Positions 6,868 through 15,304 of a stretch of 22,103 bases of DNA are shown here, one piece after another. Below the pieces are notes generated by a model. It was not told the origin of the DNA and did no database searches. It was given only the letters and a program-made list of their open reading frames with translations. Numbering within the stretch: the first letter of the stretch is position 1; every line of letters starts with the position of its first letter. The position numbers were made by a program, and so were the translations under genes. The DNA comes from JAULUH01 sp032111745 (GTDB taxonomy: Bacteria; Chloroflexota; Anaerolineae; JAAEKA01). Where the stretch lies: contig JAULUH010000410.1 in the NCBI GenBank assembly GCA_032111745.1, forward strand, positions 1-22,103. Reading direction: 5' to 3'.

Positions 6868-7719
6868 ATGACACTCGATCAGTTCCTTTCTGCCATTGCG
6901 GCTTTGGCTGGCCTGACGTTTGTCGTCGCCAGCATGCTGGGGACGGGGTTGAGCCTCACCGTGGCCCAGATCCTCCAACCCCTGAAAAGCGCCCGCCTGG
7001 TCATCCTGGCGCTGCTGGCGAACTTCGTGCTGGTGCCGCTGCTCGCCTTCGTGATCAGCCGGGTGCTGCCGCTCGACCAGTCGCTGCAAATCGGCCTGGT
7101 CGTGCTGGCAACGACGGCTGGCGCGCCCTTTCTGGTCAAAGAGGTGGCGGCCGCGCAAGGAAATCTCTCCCTGGCCGTCGGGCTGATGTTTCTGTTGATG
7201 GTCGTGACGATCTTCTACGTGCCCATCGTGCTGCCGCTGCTGCTGCCGGGCGTTGAGGTGAATCCCTGGGACATCGCCAAGTCGTTGATCGTGACCATGC
7301 TCATCCCCATCGTGCTCGGCCTGATGTACCGATCGCACTCGCCGGAGGGCGCAGGGCAGTGGGCGCCGCTGATGAACAAGGTGTCCGGCGTGGCGCTGCT
7401 CATTATGCTGGTGACTGGGCTGGGGCTGAACATCTCCAATATCATCGACCTGGTCGGCTCGTTCGGCTTCCTGGCGCTGATCCTCTTCGTCGTCGGGTCG
7501 CTGGCGATCGGTATGCTCATGGGCGGCCGCGATCCGGCTGTTCGCAGCGTGCTGGGGCTGGGCACGGCGCAGCGCAACGTGGCCGCCGCCATCCTGGTCA
7601 CCAGCCTGAACTTTTCTGGCACGATGACGCTGCCGTTCGTGCTGGTGGCCTCCATCATCTTGCCGCTGATCTTGATCCCGACGGCGCGCCTGTTGGGTAG
7701 GCGCGGCGGGCCAGGCTGA
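6868..7719 (+). CDS. BASS-family (bile acid:sodium symporter-like) membrane transporter
   Basis: A 283-aa integral membrane protein with about nine to ten hydrophobic helices. It has family-like features: the GLSLTVAQIL segment near residues 27-36, an ATTAGAPFLVKEVA motif at about 80-93 in the first core repeat, and GLGTAQRNVAAAILVTSLNF at about 230-249, the Q-R-N region of the second repeat. BASS proteins move organic anions with sodium, and their substrates cannot be read from sequence. A TAGGAGA ribosome site stands about 7 bases before the ATG. It lies 82 bases after the rhodanese and is probably co-transcribed, so import of an organosulfur anion or export of a sulfur product is a reasonable inference. 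A run matching its Q-R-N region recurs at 21530-21562. Confidence 0.85.
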   Translation: MTLDQFLSAIAALAGLTFVVASMLGTGLSLTVAQILQPLKSARLVILALLANFVLVPLLAFVISRVLPLDQSLQIGLVVLATTAGAPFLVKEVAAAQGNLSLAVGLMFLLMVVTIFYVPIVLPLLLPGVEVNPWDIAKSLIVTMLIPIVLGLMYRSHSPEGAGQWAPLMNKVSGVALLIMLVTGLGLNISNIIDLVGSFGFLALILFVVGSLAIGMLMGGRDPAVRSVLGLGTAQRNVAAAILVTSLNFSGTMTLPFVLVASIILPLILIPTARLLGRRGGPG

Positions 7720-7876
7720 AAGGCCAGCTGGAGCGGACCGAGACCACCAGCGACATCCTGGGCCCGGAGCATGTGTTCGTGGCGACCACCACCCTCGGCG
7801 CCAGCACACGAGCCGCGCTTGATGAGGCGCAACACTGGCTTGAAGCGACACCTGCTGAGTCGAAGGACGCGGCCTA
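7716..7876 (+). other. Unrecognised open frame between the transporter and promoter repeat copy 2
   Basis: In the frame overlapping the transporter's stop, codons are open from about 7701 to a TAG at 7874-7876. It reads LKGQLERTETTSDILGPEHV and continues VFVATTTLGASTRAALDE to a charged end. Composition looks protein-like, but there is no ATG, no ribosome site and no family I recognise. It may be the tail of a lost gene. It ends 11 bases before the second promoter repeat. The remaining bases of 7720-8049 hold that repeat and a short untranslated leader. Confidence 0.25.
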
Positions 7877-7887
7877 GCCAGTACCTA

Positions 7888-8011
7888 ATCGCACCGGTGG
7901 CAACACCATAAGGACACCGTGCCTCAACCTCGAGAGGCTGGCGGGAGGGGGTCCGCAATGTCCGGCATGCGTCGGCGATTGGTAATAGGCCGAGTCCGAT
8001 TGTATAATCGC
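7888..8011 (+). repeat. 124-bp intergenic promoter repeat, copy 2
   Basis: Ungapped match to 917-1040 (about 97 of 124 positions by hand count), with identical terminal 21 bases. The left-end palindrome is reduced here to CACCGGTG (7892-7899). Unlike copy 1, this copy leads directly to a MalT-like regulator, with no small ORF pair in between. Confidence 0.8.
7979..8008 (+). promoter_or_regulatory. Sigma70-type promoter of the second MalT-like regulator
   Basis: TATAAT at 8003-8008 and TTGGTA at 7979-7984, 18 bases apart, within the second repeat. Transcription would start near 8014-8015, leaving a 5' leader of about 35 bases before the ATG at 8050. No clear Shine-Dalgarno sequence is present in that leader (AAGAG at 8041-8045 is the nearest). 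Confidence 0.6.
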
Positions 8012-8049
8012 CTATTATCGCAAATTGCGCCGCGCTGACCAAGAGCCCC

Positions 8050-10761
8050 ATGATCACCAGCATTCGCCACCAGGTACTGTTGCATACGAAGCTCCACCGG
8101 CCGCGCGTGACGGCCGACCTGGTTGATCGCCCGCGCCTGAAAGGATTGTTGCATAGCGGCCTGGATCACCCACTGATCCTGGTTGCCGCGCCGGCCGGCT
8201 TCGGCAAGAGCACCCTCCTCAGCGCCTGGCTCGACACCTCTGACCTCCCCCACGCCTGGATATCCCTGGCCGAGGCCGAGAACGACCTCGGCGTCTTCCT
8301 GGCGTATTTCCTGGCCGCCATGCAGACCCTCTTTCCCGACGCACTGCCAGAGACACGAGCCTTTCTGACTGGCATCAACCTCCCCCCTGTTGGCGTGATC
8401 GCCAGCAGCCTGATCAACGAACTGGACGGGCTCGAACGCGACTTCATCCTGGTGCTGGACGATTATCACATCATCCGCGAGCAGCCAGTCCACGAGTTAC
8501 TGAGTCTGCTGCTGCAGCATCCGCCGCAGGGGATGCACCTGGTGATCGCCACCCGGCAGGATCCGCCGTTGCCCCTCGGGGTGCTGCGAGCGCGCAATCA
8601 GGTCGCCGAGATCCGGGGCCAGGATCTGCGTTTCTCCCGGGCTGAGATCGCCGAATTCGTGCAACGGACGCTGGGCGCGCCCCTGGCTGACGAGGCGCTC
8701 ACCGTGCTGGCCGAGAAAACGGAGGGTTGGGCCGTCGGGCTACGATTGGCAATGCTAACCCTCCGCCACAGTGGGGATGTTGAAAGCCAGCTCCCCGGCT
8801 TACATGCCGAGAACCGCTACGTGCTCGACTACCTGATGAGCGAGGTGCTGTCGTACGTGCCGCCCACCATGCTGAGGTTCCTGCTCAAGACCTCCATCCT
8901 CGACCAGGTGTGCGGCCCGCTGGTCGAGGAGGTGATCGGCCCGGATGACCCCGAGTGCCAGCCGCAGGAGTGCCTGGCCTGGTTGGAGCAGGCAGATATG
9001 TTCACTATAGCCCTGGACTCGCATGGGGAGTGGTATCGTTACCACCATCTCTTCCAGGAGCTCTTGCGGAACGAGCTGGCGCGCCAGGCCAGCGCCGGCG
9101 AGATCGCCACGCTGCACGCCCGGGCCAGCGCCTGGTACGCACGTCAGGGTTTGCTGGAGGAGGCGTTGCACCACGCGCTGCTGGGGCACGATACACCAGC
9201 GGCTGTTCGCCTGCTGGCAGAGCACCGCCATGCCCTGATGGACTCCGAACAGTGGCAACTCCATGAACGCACTCTCCGCATGTTCCCGGCAGACACGGTC
9301 GCGGAATACCCGGACCTGATGCTTATAGCAGCCTGGATGGCCCGATTGGGACGGTTCGACTCGGCGCATGTTTTGGAGCTGGCCGACCGGGCCGAAAGCC
9401 TCGCGGCACAGATGCCGGATCGGCCGGAACACGCCGTACACTTGAGAGGCGAGATCGATACCCTGCGCGTCATTGTGGCCTGCGAATCGGCCAGGGCTCC
9501 CGAGAACGTGATCGCGCTCGCCCAACGGGCGCTCGCAACCACGCCGCGCGCGTGGTATTACGTACGCTCCACAGCCTGGCTGTATCTGGCCGTCGCCCAC
9601 CAGATGGCCGGCAGGCTCGATCAGGCATATGCCGCGCTGGCCGAAGGCCAGCCAGAGGATGTGGCCCAGAATGGCGCGGTACGCGCACGGGTGGCGGGCT
9701 CACGCTGCTTCGTCGAGTGGATGGCGGGCGATGTGCAGGCGATATCGCAGGGGGCTGCCCATATGCTTGCTGTAGGCGAGACCCACCACCGCCACGAATC
9801 GCTGGGGTGGGCGCACTATTTGCTCAGCACCGTTGCCTACCAGCGCAACGATCTGACGGCTGCCGAGGCTCACGTGCGAGCTTTGGAGGACCTGCGCTAT
9901 ATGGGCAGGCCGATGACCTATTTGCAGAGCGCGTTCATCTACGCGTCGATCTGCCAGGCGCGTGGTCAGCCCGGCCAAGCACAGCAAAAGCTCGATCTGG
10001 CCTTCGCTTTCCTGAGCGAGACCCGCAGCGAAGGGCTCGTTCCGCTGGCGCAGGCTTTCCAGGCGGAGCTGTCTGTGATGCAGGGCGATCTCGCCGCGGC
10101 CAGGCATTGGGCGACGACGATCGGACCGTTTCTGCCGCTCACATTGATGCCGTACTTCTATGCGCCACAGCTGACGCTGCCAAAGTTCCTCCTCGTGCAC
10201 GACACACCTGCCAGCCACGAGCAGGCCGCCGCGGCATTGTCCCGGCTGCACGCTTTCGTTACTGCCACCCACAACACCCGCTTCACCATCGAAGTCCTGG
10301 CCCTGCAAGCCCTCCTCCACGATGCACAGCGGGACGAGCGGGCGGCGCTTGCCCTGTTGCAGCTGGCCGTGTCGCTGGCCGAACCCGGCGGCTTCATTCG
10401 CCTCTTCGTCGACCTCGGTCCACGACTGGCGAGCCTGCTCGCCCGCTTGCGACCAACGGGCGTCGCCCCGGCCTACATGGGCCAAATCCTGCAGGCATTC
10501 GGCCAGCCCACCCCTGTCGCTCCCCGCCCCAAAGCGGCAGTTTCACCCATGAACCGGTCGGAACTCATCGAACCCCTCACCGATCGGGAGCTCGAAGTCC
10601 TCGCCCTCCTGGCCCAGCGCTTGTCCAACAAAGAGATCGCCCGGGCCCTGGTCATCTCCCCTCTGACGGTCAAACGGCACGCCACCACCATCTACAGCAA
10701 GCTCCAGGTCAATGGCCGTCGCGAGGCGGTCGCCAAGGCGATCCGCCTTGGCTTGCTGTAA
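8050..10761 (+). CDS. MalT-like STAND-class LuxR-family transcriptional regulator (second copy)
   Basis: A 903-aa paralogue of the regulator at 1442, collinear throughout. TKLHRP is at 13-18, the Walker A APAGFGKST at 47-55, the Walker B FILVLDD at 132-138, followed by ATRQDPPLPLGVLRARNQ and QDLRFSRAEI. EWYRYHHLFQELLR marks the winged-helix region around 330. TPR-like helical repeats come next, and the C-terminal LuxR helix-turn-helix occupies about 839-903 (LTDRELEVLALLA, then SNKEIARALVISPLTVKRH). The recognition helix differs from the first copy (SPLTVKRHATTIY against SSQTVKRHMSNIY), so the two may have related but separate targets. It is followed by the paralogous small protein and the arginine deiminase operon, which I infer it controls. 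The inducer is unknown. Confidence 0.92.
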   Translation: MITSIRHQVLLHTKLHRPRVTADLVDRPRLKGLLHSGLDHPLILVAAPAGFGKSTLLSAWLDTSDLPHAWISLAEAENDLGVFLAYFLAAMQTLFPDALPETRAFLTGINLPPVGVIASSLINELDGLERDFILVLDDYHIIREQPVHELLSLLLQHPPQGMHLVIATRQDPPLPLGVLRARNQVAEIRGQDLRFSRAEIAEFVQRTLGAPLADEALTVLAEKTEGWAVGLRLAMLTLRHSGDVESQLPGLHAENRYVLDYLMSEVLSYVPPTMLRFLLKTSILDQVCGPLVEEVIGPDDPECQPQECLAWLEQADMFTIALDSHGEWYRYHHLFQELLRNELARQASAGEIATLHARASAWYARQGLLEEALHHALLGHDTPAAVRLLAEHRHALMDSEQWQLHERTLRMFPADTVAEYPDLMLIAAWMARLGRFDSAHVLELADRAESLAAQMPDRPEHAVHLRGEIDTLRVIVACESARAPENVIALAQRALATTPRAWYYVRSTAWLYLAVAHQMAGRLDQAYAALAEGQPEDVAQNGAVRARVAGSRCFVEWMAGDVQAISQGAAHMLAVGETHHRHESLGWAHYLLSTVAYQRNDLTAAEAHVRALEDLRYMGRPMTYLQSAFIYASICQARGQPGQAQQKLDLAFAFLSETRSEGLVPLAQAFQAELSVMQGDLAAARHWATTIGPFLPLTLMPYFYAPQLTLPKFLLVHDTPASHEQAAAALSRLHAFVTATHNTRFTIEVLALQALLHDAQRDERAALALLQLAVSLAEPGGFIRLFVDLGPRLASLLARLRPTGVAPAYMGQILQAFGQPTPVAPRPKAAVSPMNRSELIEPLTDRELEVLALLAQRLSNKEIARALVISPLTVKRHATTIYSKLQVNGRREAVAKAIRLGLL

Positions 10762-10900
10762 GGCCGGATCTTCCTCTACAATACTCTCAGAACGGCCTGG
10801 TTACACCCTTAATACGACCTTTTGGGGCTGGCATTCCTCCTGAGATAGGGATATGCTGGGGGTATGGGCAAGAAAATCCAGCGGTCCGAGGGATGCCAAA

Positions 10901-11179
10901 ATGAACCCCTATAGCCGACGTTTGCTCTTCGATTTGCCCGGCCGCTATCGGATTCGCGTCCAGGGCCGGTTGAGCGCGAGTTGGTCCAGCCAGTTGAGCG
11001 ACATGGCGATCACCGCCAGGCAGCCGGCGAGCCAGCAACCGGTCACGACGTTGACCGGCGAAGTGCGAGATCAAACCGCCCTGATGGGCGTGTTGAACGC
11101 GCTGTATGATATGGGATTTCCCCTGCTCAAAGTCGAACGACTTGGCGGCTTGCCCACTGCGGAAGACCGGAGACAGTGA
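10901..11179 (+). CDS. Small regulator-associated protein, unknown function (second copy)
   Basis: A 92-aa protein starting MNPYSRRLLFDLPGRYRIRV. It matches the protein at 4287 along its whole length: LLFD.P..Y.IRV.G, then M-x-I, VT.L.GE, DQ.AL.GVLN.LY....PLL.V. I chose this ATG over an in-frame one 16 codons upstream because a GAGGGA ribosome site lies 7 bases before it (10888-10893) and homology with the first copy begins here. Fold and function are unknown; no membrane or export signals are seen. It lies between a MalT-like regulator and the arginine antiporter gene, which starts 24 bases after its stop, so it is probably the first gene of the arginine operon. The 139-base gap before it shows no coding sequence and only weak promoter-like hexamers. 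Confidence 0.78.
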   Translation: MNPYSRRLLFDLPGRYRIRVQGRLSASWSSQLSDMAITARQPASQQPVTTLTGEVRDQTALMGVLNALYDMGFPLLKVERLGGLPTAEDRRQ

Positions 11180-11203
11180 TGCGCGAGAAAGGAGCGTAAG
11201 ACT

Positions 11204-12691
11204 ATGGCTGCCGCACCGCCCAAACCCCCCAAGAAGAAGTTCTCTTTCCCGACCGCTTTCACCATCCTGTTCATCCTGCTCGTCCTGATCGCCCTCGCCA
11301 CGTGGATCATCCCGGCCGGCTCGTATGACTACAATGCGGACGGCGAGCCGATCCCCGGCACCTATCACGAGGTGGAGTCCAATCCGCAGAAGCTGCTGGC
11401 CAGCGCCCTCAAGGGCCCCATCAACGGCATGTACGGCATCGAGGATGAGACGGGCAACGTCGACGTCTGGAACTACGGCGAACTGTTCGGCGCCATCGAC
11501 GTGGCCCTGTTCGTGCTCATCATCGGCGGCTTCCTGGGCGTGACCATGAAGACCGGCGCCGTCAACGCCGGGATTGCCTGGGTTGTCGGCAAGCTCAAGG
11601 GCAAAGAGAAATGGATGTTCCCCATCCTCATGACCATCTTTGCCATCGGCGGCACGAGCTACGGCATGGCCGAAGAGACGCTGGCCTTTTACGCCTTGAT
11701 CATCACGGTGATGCTGGCCGCCGGCTACGATGGCCTGTCCGCAGCCGCCCTGATCCTGCTGGGCGCAGGCATTGGCGTGCTGGGATCCACCATCAACCCC
11801 TTTGCCACCGGCATTGCCTCCGGCTTTGCCGGGACCGACATCAGCGAGGGGCTCATCGGACGCATCGTCATCCTGGTGATCGGCACGATTCTCGGCATCA
11901 TCTTTGTGATGCGCTACGCCGAGCCGGTGAGGCAGGATCCGACCAAGTCGCTGATCTACGACCAGAAAGCCGAAAACGAGAAGCAGTTCCTGGCGGGCGG
12001 CGACTCCGGGTCGGAGTTCGGCGAGTTCACCGGCCGCCACAAGGTGATCCTGGCCCTCTTCTTCCTGGCCTTTGTGGTCATGGTCTATGGCGTGATCCCT
12101 TGGGCCGACCTGGGGTTGCCCATCCCCACCTGGTGGTGGTGGTTCCCGGAGATGACGGCCTGCTTCCTGTTCTTCGGCATCCTGATCGGCCTGATCGGCC
12201 GGCTGCCGGAGAAGACGCTGGTCGACACCTTCGTGGACGGCGCCAGGGACATGCTGGGGGTAGCCCTGATCATCGGCGTAGCACGCGGCATCACCGTGGT
12301 CATGAACAATGGCCTGATCACCGACACGGTGCTCTACTGGGCGGAACAGGCGGTGGCGGGGCTGGGCGGCGTCGGCTTCATCATCGTCACCTACCTGCTC
12401 TACCTGCCCCTTTCCTTCCTGATCCCCTCCAGCTCCGGCCTGGCTACCGTTTCTATGCCGATCATGGCCCCGCTGTCCGAGTTCGCCGGCGTCCCCAGCT
12501 ACCTGGTGGTCACCGCGTACCAGACCGCCAACGGCCTGATCAACCTGGTCACGCCCACATCCGCTGTGGTGATGGGCGGCCTGGCCATCGCCCGCGTGGG
12601 TTATGGCACCTGGCTGCGCTTCGTGTGGCCGCTGCTCCTGCTACTGGCCGCCCTCAGTATCCTGGTGCTGGCCGCGGGAACGATTCTATAG
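11204..12691 (+). CDS. YfcC/DcuC-superfamily permease, probable arginine/ornithine antiporter
   Basis: A 495-aa polytopic membrane protein with about a dozen hydrophobic segments. A basic cytoplasmic N-terminus (KPPKKKFSFPTAFTILF) leads into the first helix and a WIIPAGSYDY motif (about 34-43) characteristic of the YfcC family. Other family-like stretches are GGTSYGMAEETLAFY at about 149-163 and a C-terminal LPLSFLIPSSSGLATVSMPI followed by NLVTPTSAVVMGGLA. YfcC-type carriers commonly occur in arginine deiminase operons, where they exchange arginine for ornithine; the operon here supports that role. An AAGGAG site lies upstream (about 11189-11194). The gene is 49 bases from ornithine carbamoyltransferase. 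Substrate is inferred from context. Confidence 0.85.
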   Translation: MAAAPPKPPKKKFSFPTAFTILFILLVLIALATWIIPAGSYDYNADGEPIPGTYHEVESNPQKLLASALKGPINGMYGIEDETGNVDVWNYGELFGAIDVALFVLIIGGFLGVTMKTGAVNAGIAWVVGKLKGKEKWMFPILMTIFAIGGTSYGMAEETLAFYALIITVMLAAGYDGLSAAALILLGAGIGVLGSTINPFATGIASGFAGTDISEGLIGRIVILVIGTILGIIFVMRYAEPVRQDPTKSLIYDQKAENEKQFLAGGDSGSEFGEFTGRHKVILALFFLAFVVMVYGVIPWADLGLPIPTWWWWFPEMTACFLFFGILIGLIGRLPEKTLVDTFVDGARDMLGVALIIGVARGITVVMNNGLITDTVLYWAEQAVAGLGGVGFIIVTYLLYLPLSFLIPSSSGLATVSMPIMAPLSEFAGVPSYLVVTAYQTANGLINLVTPTSAVVMGGLAIARVGYGTWLRFVWPLLLLLAALSILVLAAGTIL

Positions 12692-12740
12692 GTCAGCATC
12701 ACCCGCGTGGACGATCCATACTCAAAGAAGGAGTCTCCCA

Positions 12741-13742
12741 ATGGCATTCAATCTACGCAGCCGCAGCTTCGTCAAGGAGCTCGACTTCACCCCGGAGGAG
12801 CTCAAGTTCCTCCTCAAGTTGTCGGCCGATCTGAAGGCCGCCAAGTACGGCGGCTACGAGCAGCCGCGGCTCAAGGGCAAGAACATCGCCCTGATCTTCG
12901 AGAAGACCTCCACCCGTACCCGCTGCGCGTTCGAGGTGGCGGCTTACGACCAGGGCGCCCACGTCACCTACCTGGGGCCTTCCGGCTCTCAAATCGGCCA
13001 CAAGGAGTCGATGAAAGACACCGCCCGCGTGCTGGGTCGCATGTACGACGGAATCGAGTACCGCGGCTTCGGCCAGGAGTTGGTGGAAACCCTGGCGAAG
13101 TACGCCGGTGTGCCGGTGTGGAACGGCCTGACCGACGAGTTCCATCCCACGCAGATGCTGGCCGACTTCCTGACCATGATCGAGCATAGCGACAAGCCGG
13201 TGGGCCAGATCGCCTACTGCTACCTGGGCGACGCGCGCTTCAACATGGGCAACTCCCTGATGGTGATGGGGTGCAAGATGGGCATGGACGTGCGCATCTG
13301 CGCGCCGCGCAGCCTGTGGCCGGCCGAGGAGTTGGTCGCCACCTGCCGCCAGATCGCGGCCGAGACCGGCGCGCGCCTGCTGCTGACCGAGAATGTGGAC
13401 GAGGGCGTCAAGGGCGTGGATTTCCTGCACACCGACGTCTGGGTCTCCATGGGCGAGCCGGCAGAGGTCTGGGACGAGCGCATCAAGCTGCTCTTGCCTT
13501 ACCAGGTCAACATGGACGCGGTCAAGAAGACCGGCAACCCCAACGTCAAGTTCATGCACTGCCTGCCCGCCTTCCACAACCGCCAGACCAAGGTCGGCGA
13601 GGAGATCTACCAGAAGTCCGGCCTGGACGGTCTGGAGGTGACCGAGGATGTCTTCGAGTCGCCGCACTCCATCGTCTTCGACCAGGCCGAGAATCGCATG
13701 CACACCATCAAGGCGATTATGGTGGCGACGCTGGGTGACTGA
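12741..13742 (+). CDS. arcB: Ornithine carbamoyltransferase (catabolic, ADI pathway)
   Basis: A 333-aa enzyme that in this pathway splits citrulline with phosphate into ornithine and carbamoyl phosphate. The carbamoyl-phosphate site STRTR is at 57-61, HPTQ at 135-138, the ornithine-loop DVWVSMGE at 232-239 and HCLP at 273-276, all in normal order and spacing. Length is typical. The frame is open further upstream, but ATG 12741 is chosen because an AAGGAG site stands 7 bases before it and homology begins there. The setting, between an antiporter and carbamate kinase with arginine deiminase, supports the catabolic form over the biosynthetic ArgF; sequence alone does not settle direction. Confidence 0.95.
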   Translation: MAFNLRSRSFVKELDFTPEELKFLLKLSADLKAAKYGGYEQPRLKGKNIALIFEKTSTRTRCAFEVAAYDQGAHVTYLGPSGSQIGHKESMKDTARVLGRMYDGIEYRGFGQELVETLAKYAGVPVWNGLTDEFHPTQMLADFLTMIEHSDKPVGQIAYCYLGDARFNMGNSLMVMGCKMGMDVRICAPRSLWPAEELVATCRQIAAETGARLLLTENVDEGVKGVDFLHTDVWVSMGEPAEVWDERIKLLLPYQVNMDAVKKTGNPNVKFMHCLPAFHNRQTKVGEEIYQKSGLDGLEVTEDVFESPHSIVFDQAENRMHTIKAIMVATLGD

Positions 13743-13743
13743 G

Positions 13744-13765
13744 GTGATCGGTGATTACCGATCAC
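13744..13765 (+). promoter_or_regulatory. Inverted repeat between arcB and the M20 peptidase gene
   Basis: GTGATCGGT (13744-13752) and ACCGATCAC (13757-13765) form a perfect 9-bp stem with a GATT loop, starting one base after the arcB stop. There is no T-run after it, so it is more likely an mRNA processing or stabilising hairpin, or an operator, than a full terminator. It may set different levels for the genes on each side of the 78-base gap. Confidence 0.45.
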
Positions 13766-13820
13766 TGAATACCGCTCACCAACGTCGAAGGTCAATCTTC
13801 GTGCTAACGAGCAATCTCCC

Positions 13821-15302
13821 ATGCTAACCGTCTTGCTGTACATCGTCCTGGCCAGCTTAATCATCACCACCGTGATCGTGGTGATGCGCACCATCGTTTT
13901 CCAGCGCTCGCAAGGCGCCGTGAAGGCGATCGAGGGCATGGCCGTCGACGACCAACAGGTCGCCGAGCACCTGGCCGCGGCCGTGCGCTGCCAGACCGTG
14001 CCGCTGGACGACACGGGCACACCCGACCCGGAGGCGTTCCGGCAACTGCACCAGATGTTGGCCGAGACCTATCCGCTGGTCCACCAGAAGCTGCGGCGTG
14101 AAGTGGTGAGCGGATACAGCCTGCTCTACATCTGGCAAGGCAGCCGGGCGGACCTGGAACCGGTCATGCTGATGGCGCACCAGGATGTGGTTTCGGCCGA
14201 CCCAGCCGGCTGGACCCACCCGCCCTTCGAGGGCAAGATTGTCGACGGCTTCATCTGGGGCCGCGGCACGCTGGACATCAAGAACCAGTTGATCGGCATC
14301 ATGGAGGCGGCCGAAGCACTGCTGCAAGAGGGCTACCGCCCGGAGCGCACCATCCTGTTCGGCCTGGGCCACGACGAAGAGACCGGCGGCGTCAACGGCT
14401 GCAAGGTGATGGGCCAACTGCTCAAGGACCGTGGCATCCACCTGGCCGGGATTGTGGACGAAGGCGGCGGGATCAGCGCCGGCCTGGCAGCCGGCGTGCG
14501 CGGCCCGGTGGGGCTGATCGGCGTCAGCGAGAAGGGCTACCTGACGGTCGAGTTCACCGTCCACGGCCAGCCGGGACATTCTTCCACCCCGCCACCCCAG
14601 ACCGCGATTGGCATCCTGGCGCGTGCCTTGGCCCGCCTGGAAGCCAACCCCATGCCGACGCACGTGCGCCGGCTGCGGCCGATGTATCATGGGATCGGCA
14701 TCGCAGCGCCCATCTATATCCAAGTCGCCTTCGCCAATGTTTGGCTGTTCGGGCCGTTGCTCAAGCGCTGGCTGACGCGCAACCCGGAGATGAACGCCAG
14801 CATCCGCACCACCACCGCTCTGACCATCGTTCAGGGTGGCGTCGAGGACAACACGGTGCCGTCTGAGGCGCGAGCTATCGTCAACTTCCGCCTGCTGCCG
14901 GGCGATACCATTGCCGATGTGCTGTGGCACGCCAAGAAGGTGATCAAAGACGAGCGGGTCCATATCACCCCGGTGGAGGGAAAGTTCAACGAGGCGCTGC
15001 CCGTCTCCCCGGCCAAGGGCCCGGCCTACGACAGCCTCAAGACGGTGATCCGCCAGGTGTTCGACAACCCACCCGTCGCCCCCTTCATCATGCTGGGAGG
15101 CACGGACTGCCAGCATTTCGTGGCGGTGTGCGACACCATCTATCGTTTCACCTCGGTCGTCATGGACGAGAGCTTCCGTGGCCTGGAACATGGCATCGAC
15201 GAGCGTATCCCGGTCGAGGCGATGGGGAAGATGGTCAAGTTCTATGCCCAGCTGATGCAGGTTTGGGGCACCAAAGAGATGGTGCCCGGTGAAAGGAGGT
15301 AG
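13821..15302 (+). CDS. Membrane-anchored M20-family metallopeptidase (carboxypeptidase S / PM20D1-like)
   Basis: A 493-aa zinc hydrolase with an N-terminal membrane helix at about 2-26. Expected metal and catalytic residues are visible: His120 and Asp122 (HQD), Asp152 in GRGTLDIK, the Glu186-Glu187 pair in HDEETGG, Asp213 and a C-terminal His457 in GLEHGIDERIP. The dimerisation-domain entry VHGQPGHSS is at about 248-255. The long form with an N-terminal helix resembles carboxypeptidase S and PM20D1, which cleave peptides or N-acyl amino acids. No strong ribosome site precedes the ATG. It ends within the ribosome site of carbamate kinase, so it is an integral operon member. I infer that it supplies arginine or other amino acids from peptides or N-acyl conjugates; the true substrate is not evident. 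Confidence 0.88.
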   Translation: MLTVLLYIVLASLIITTVIVVMRTIVFQRSQGAVKAIEGMAVDDQQVAEHLAAAVRCQTVPLDDTGTPDPEAFRQLHQMLAETYPLVHQKLRREVVSGYSLLYIWQGSRADLEPVMLMAHQDVVSADPAGWTHPPFEGKIVDGFIWGRGTLDIKNQLIGIMEAAEALLQEGYRPERTILFGLGHDEETGGVNGCKVMGQLLKDRGIHLAGIVDEGGGISAGLAAGVRGPVGLIGVSEKGYLTVEFTVHGQPGHSSTPPPQTAIGILARALARLEANPMPTHVRRLRPMYHGIGIAAPIYIQVAFANVWLFGPLLKRWLTRNPEMNASIRTTTALTIVQGGVEDNTVPSEARAIVNFRLLPGDTIADVLWHAKKVIKDERVHITPVEGKFNEALPVSPAKGPAYDSLKTVIRQVFDNPPVAPFIMLGGTDCQHFVAVCDTIYRFTSVVMDESFRGLEHGIDERIPVEAMGKMVKFYAQLMQVWGTKEMVPGERR

Positions 15303-15304
15303 CC

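Noticed and set aside
12603..12740. Upstream ATG extending ornithine carbamoyltransferase by 46 residues.
   Set aside because: The extension lies inside the antiporter gene in another frame and lacks homology; an AAGGAG site precedes ATG 12741.
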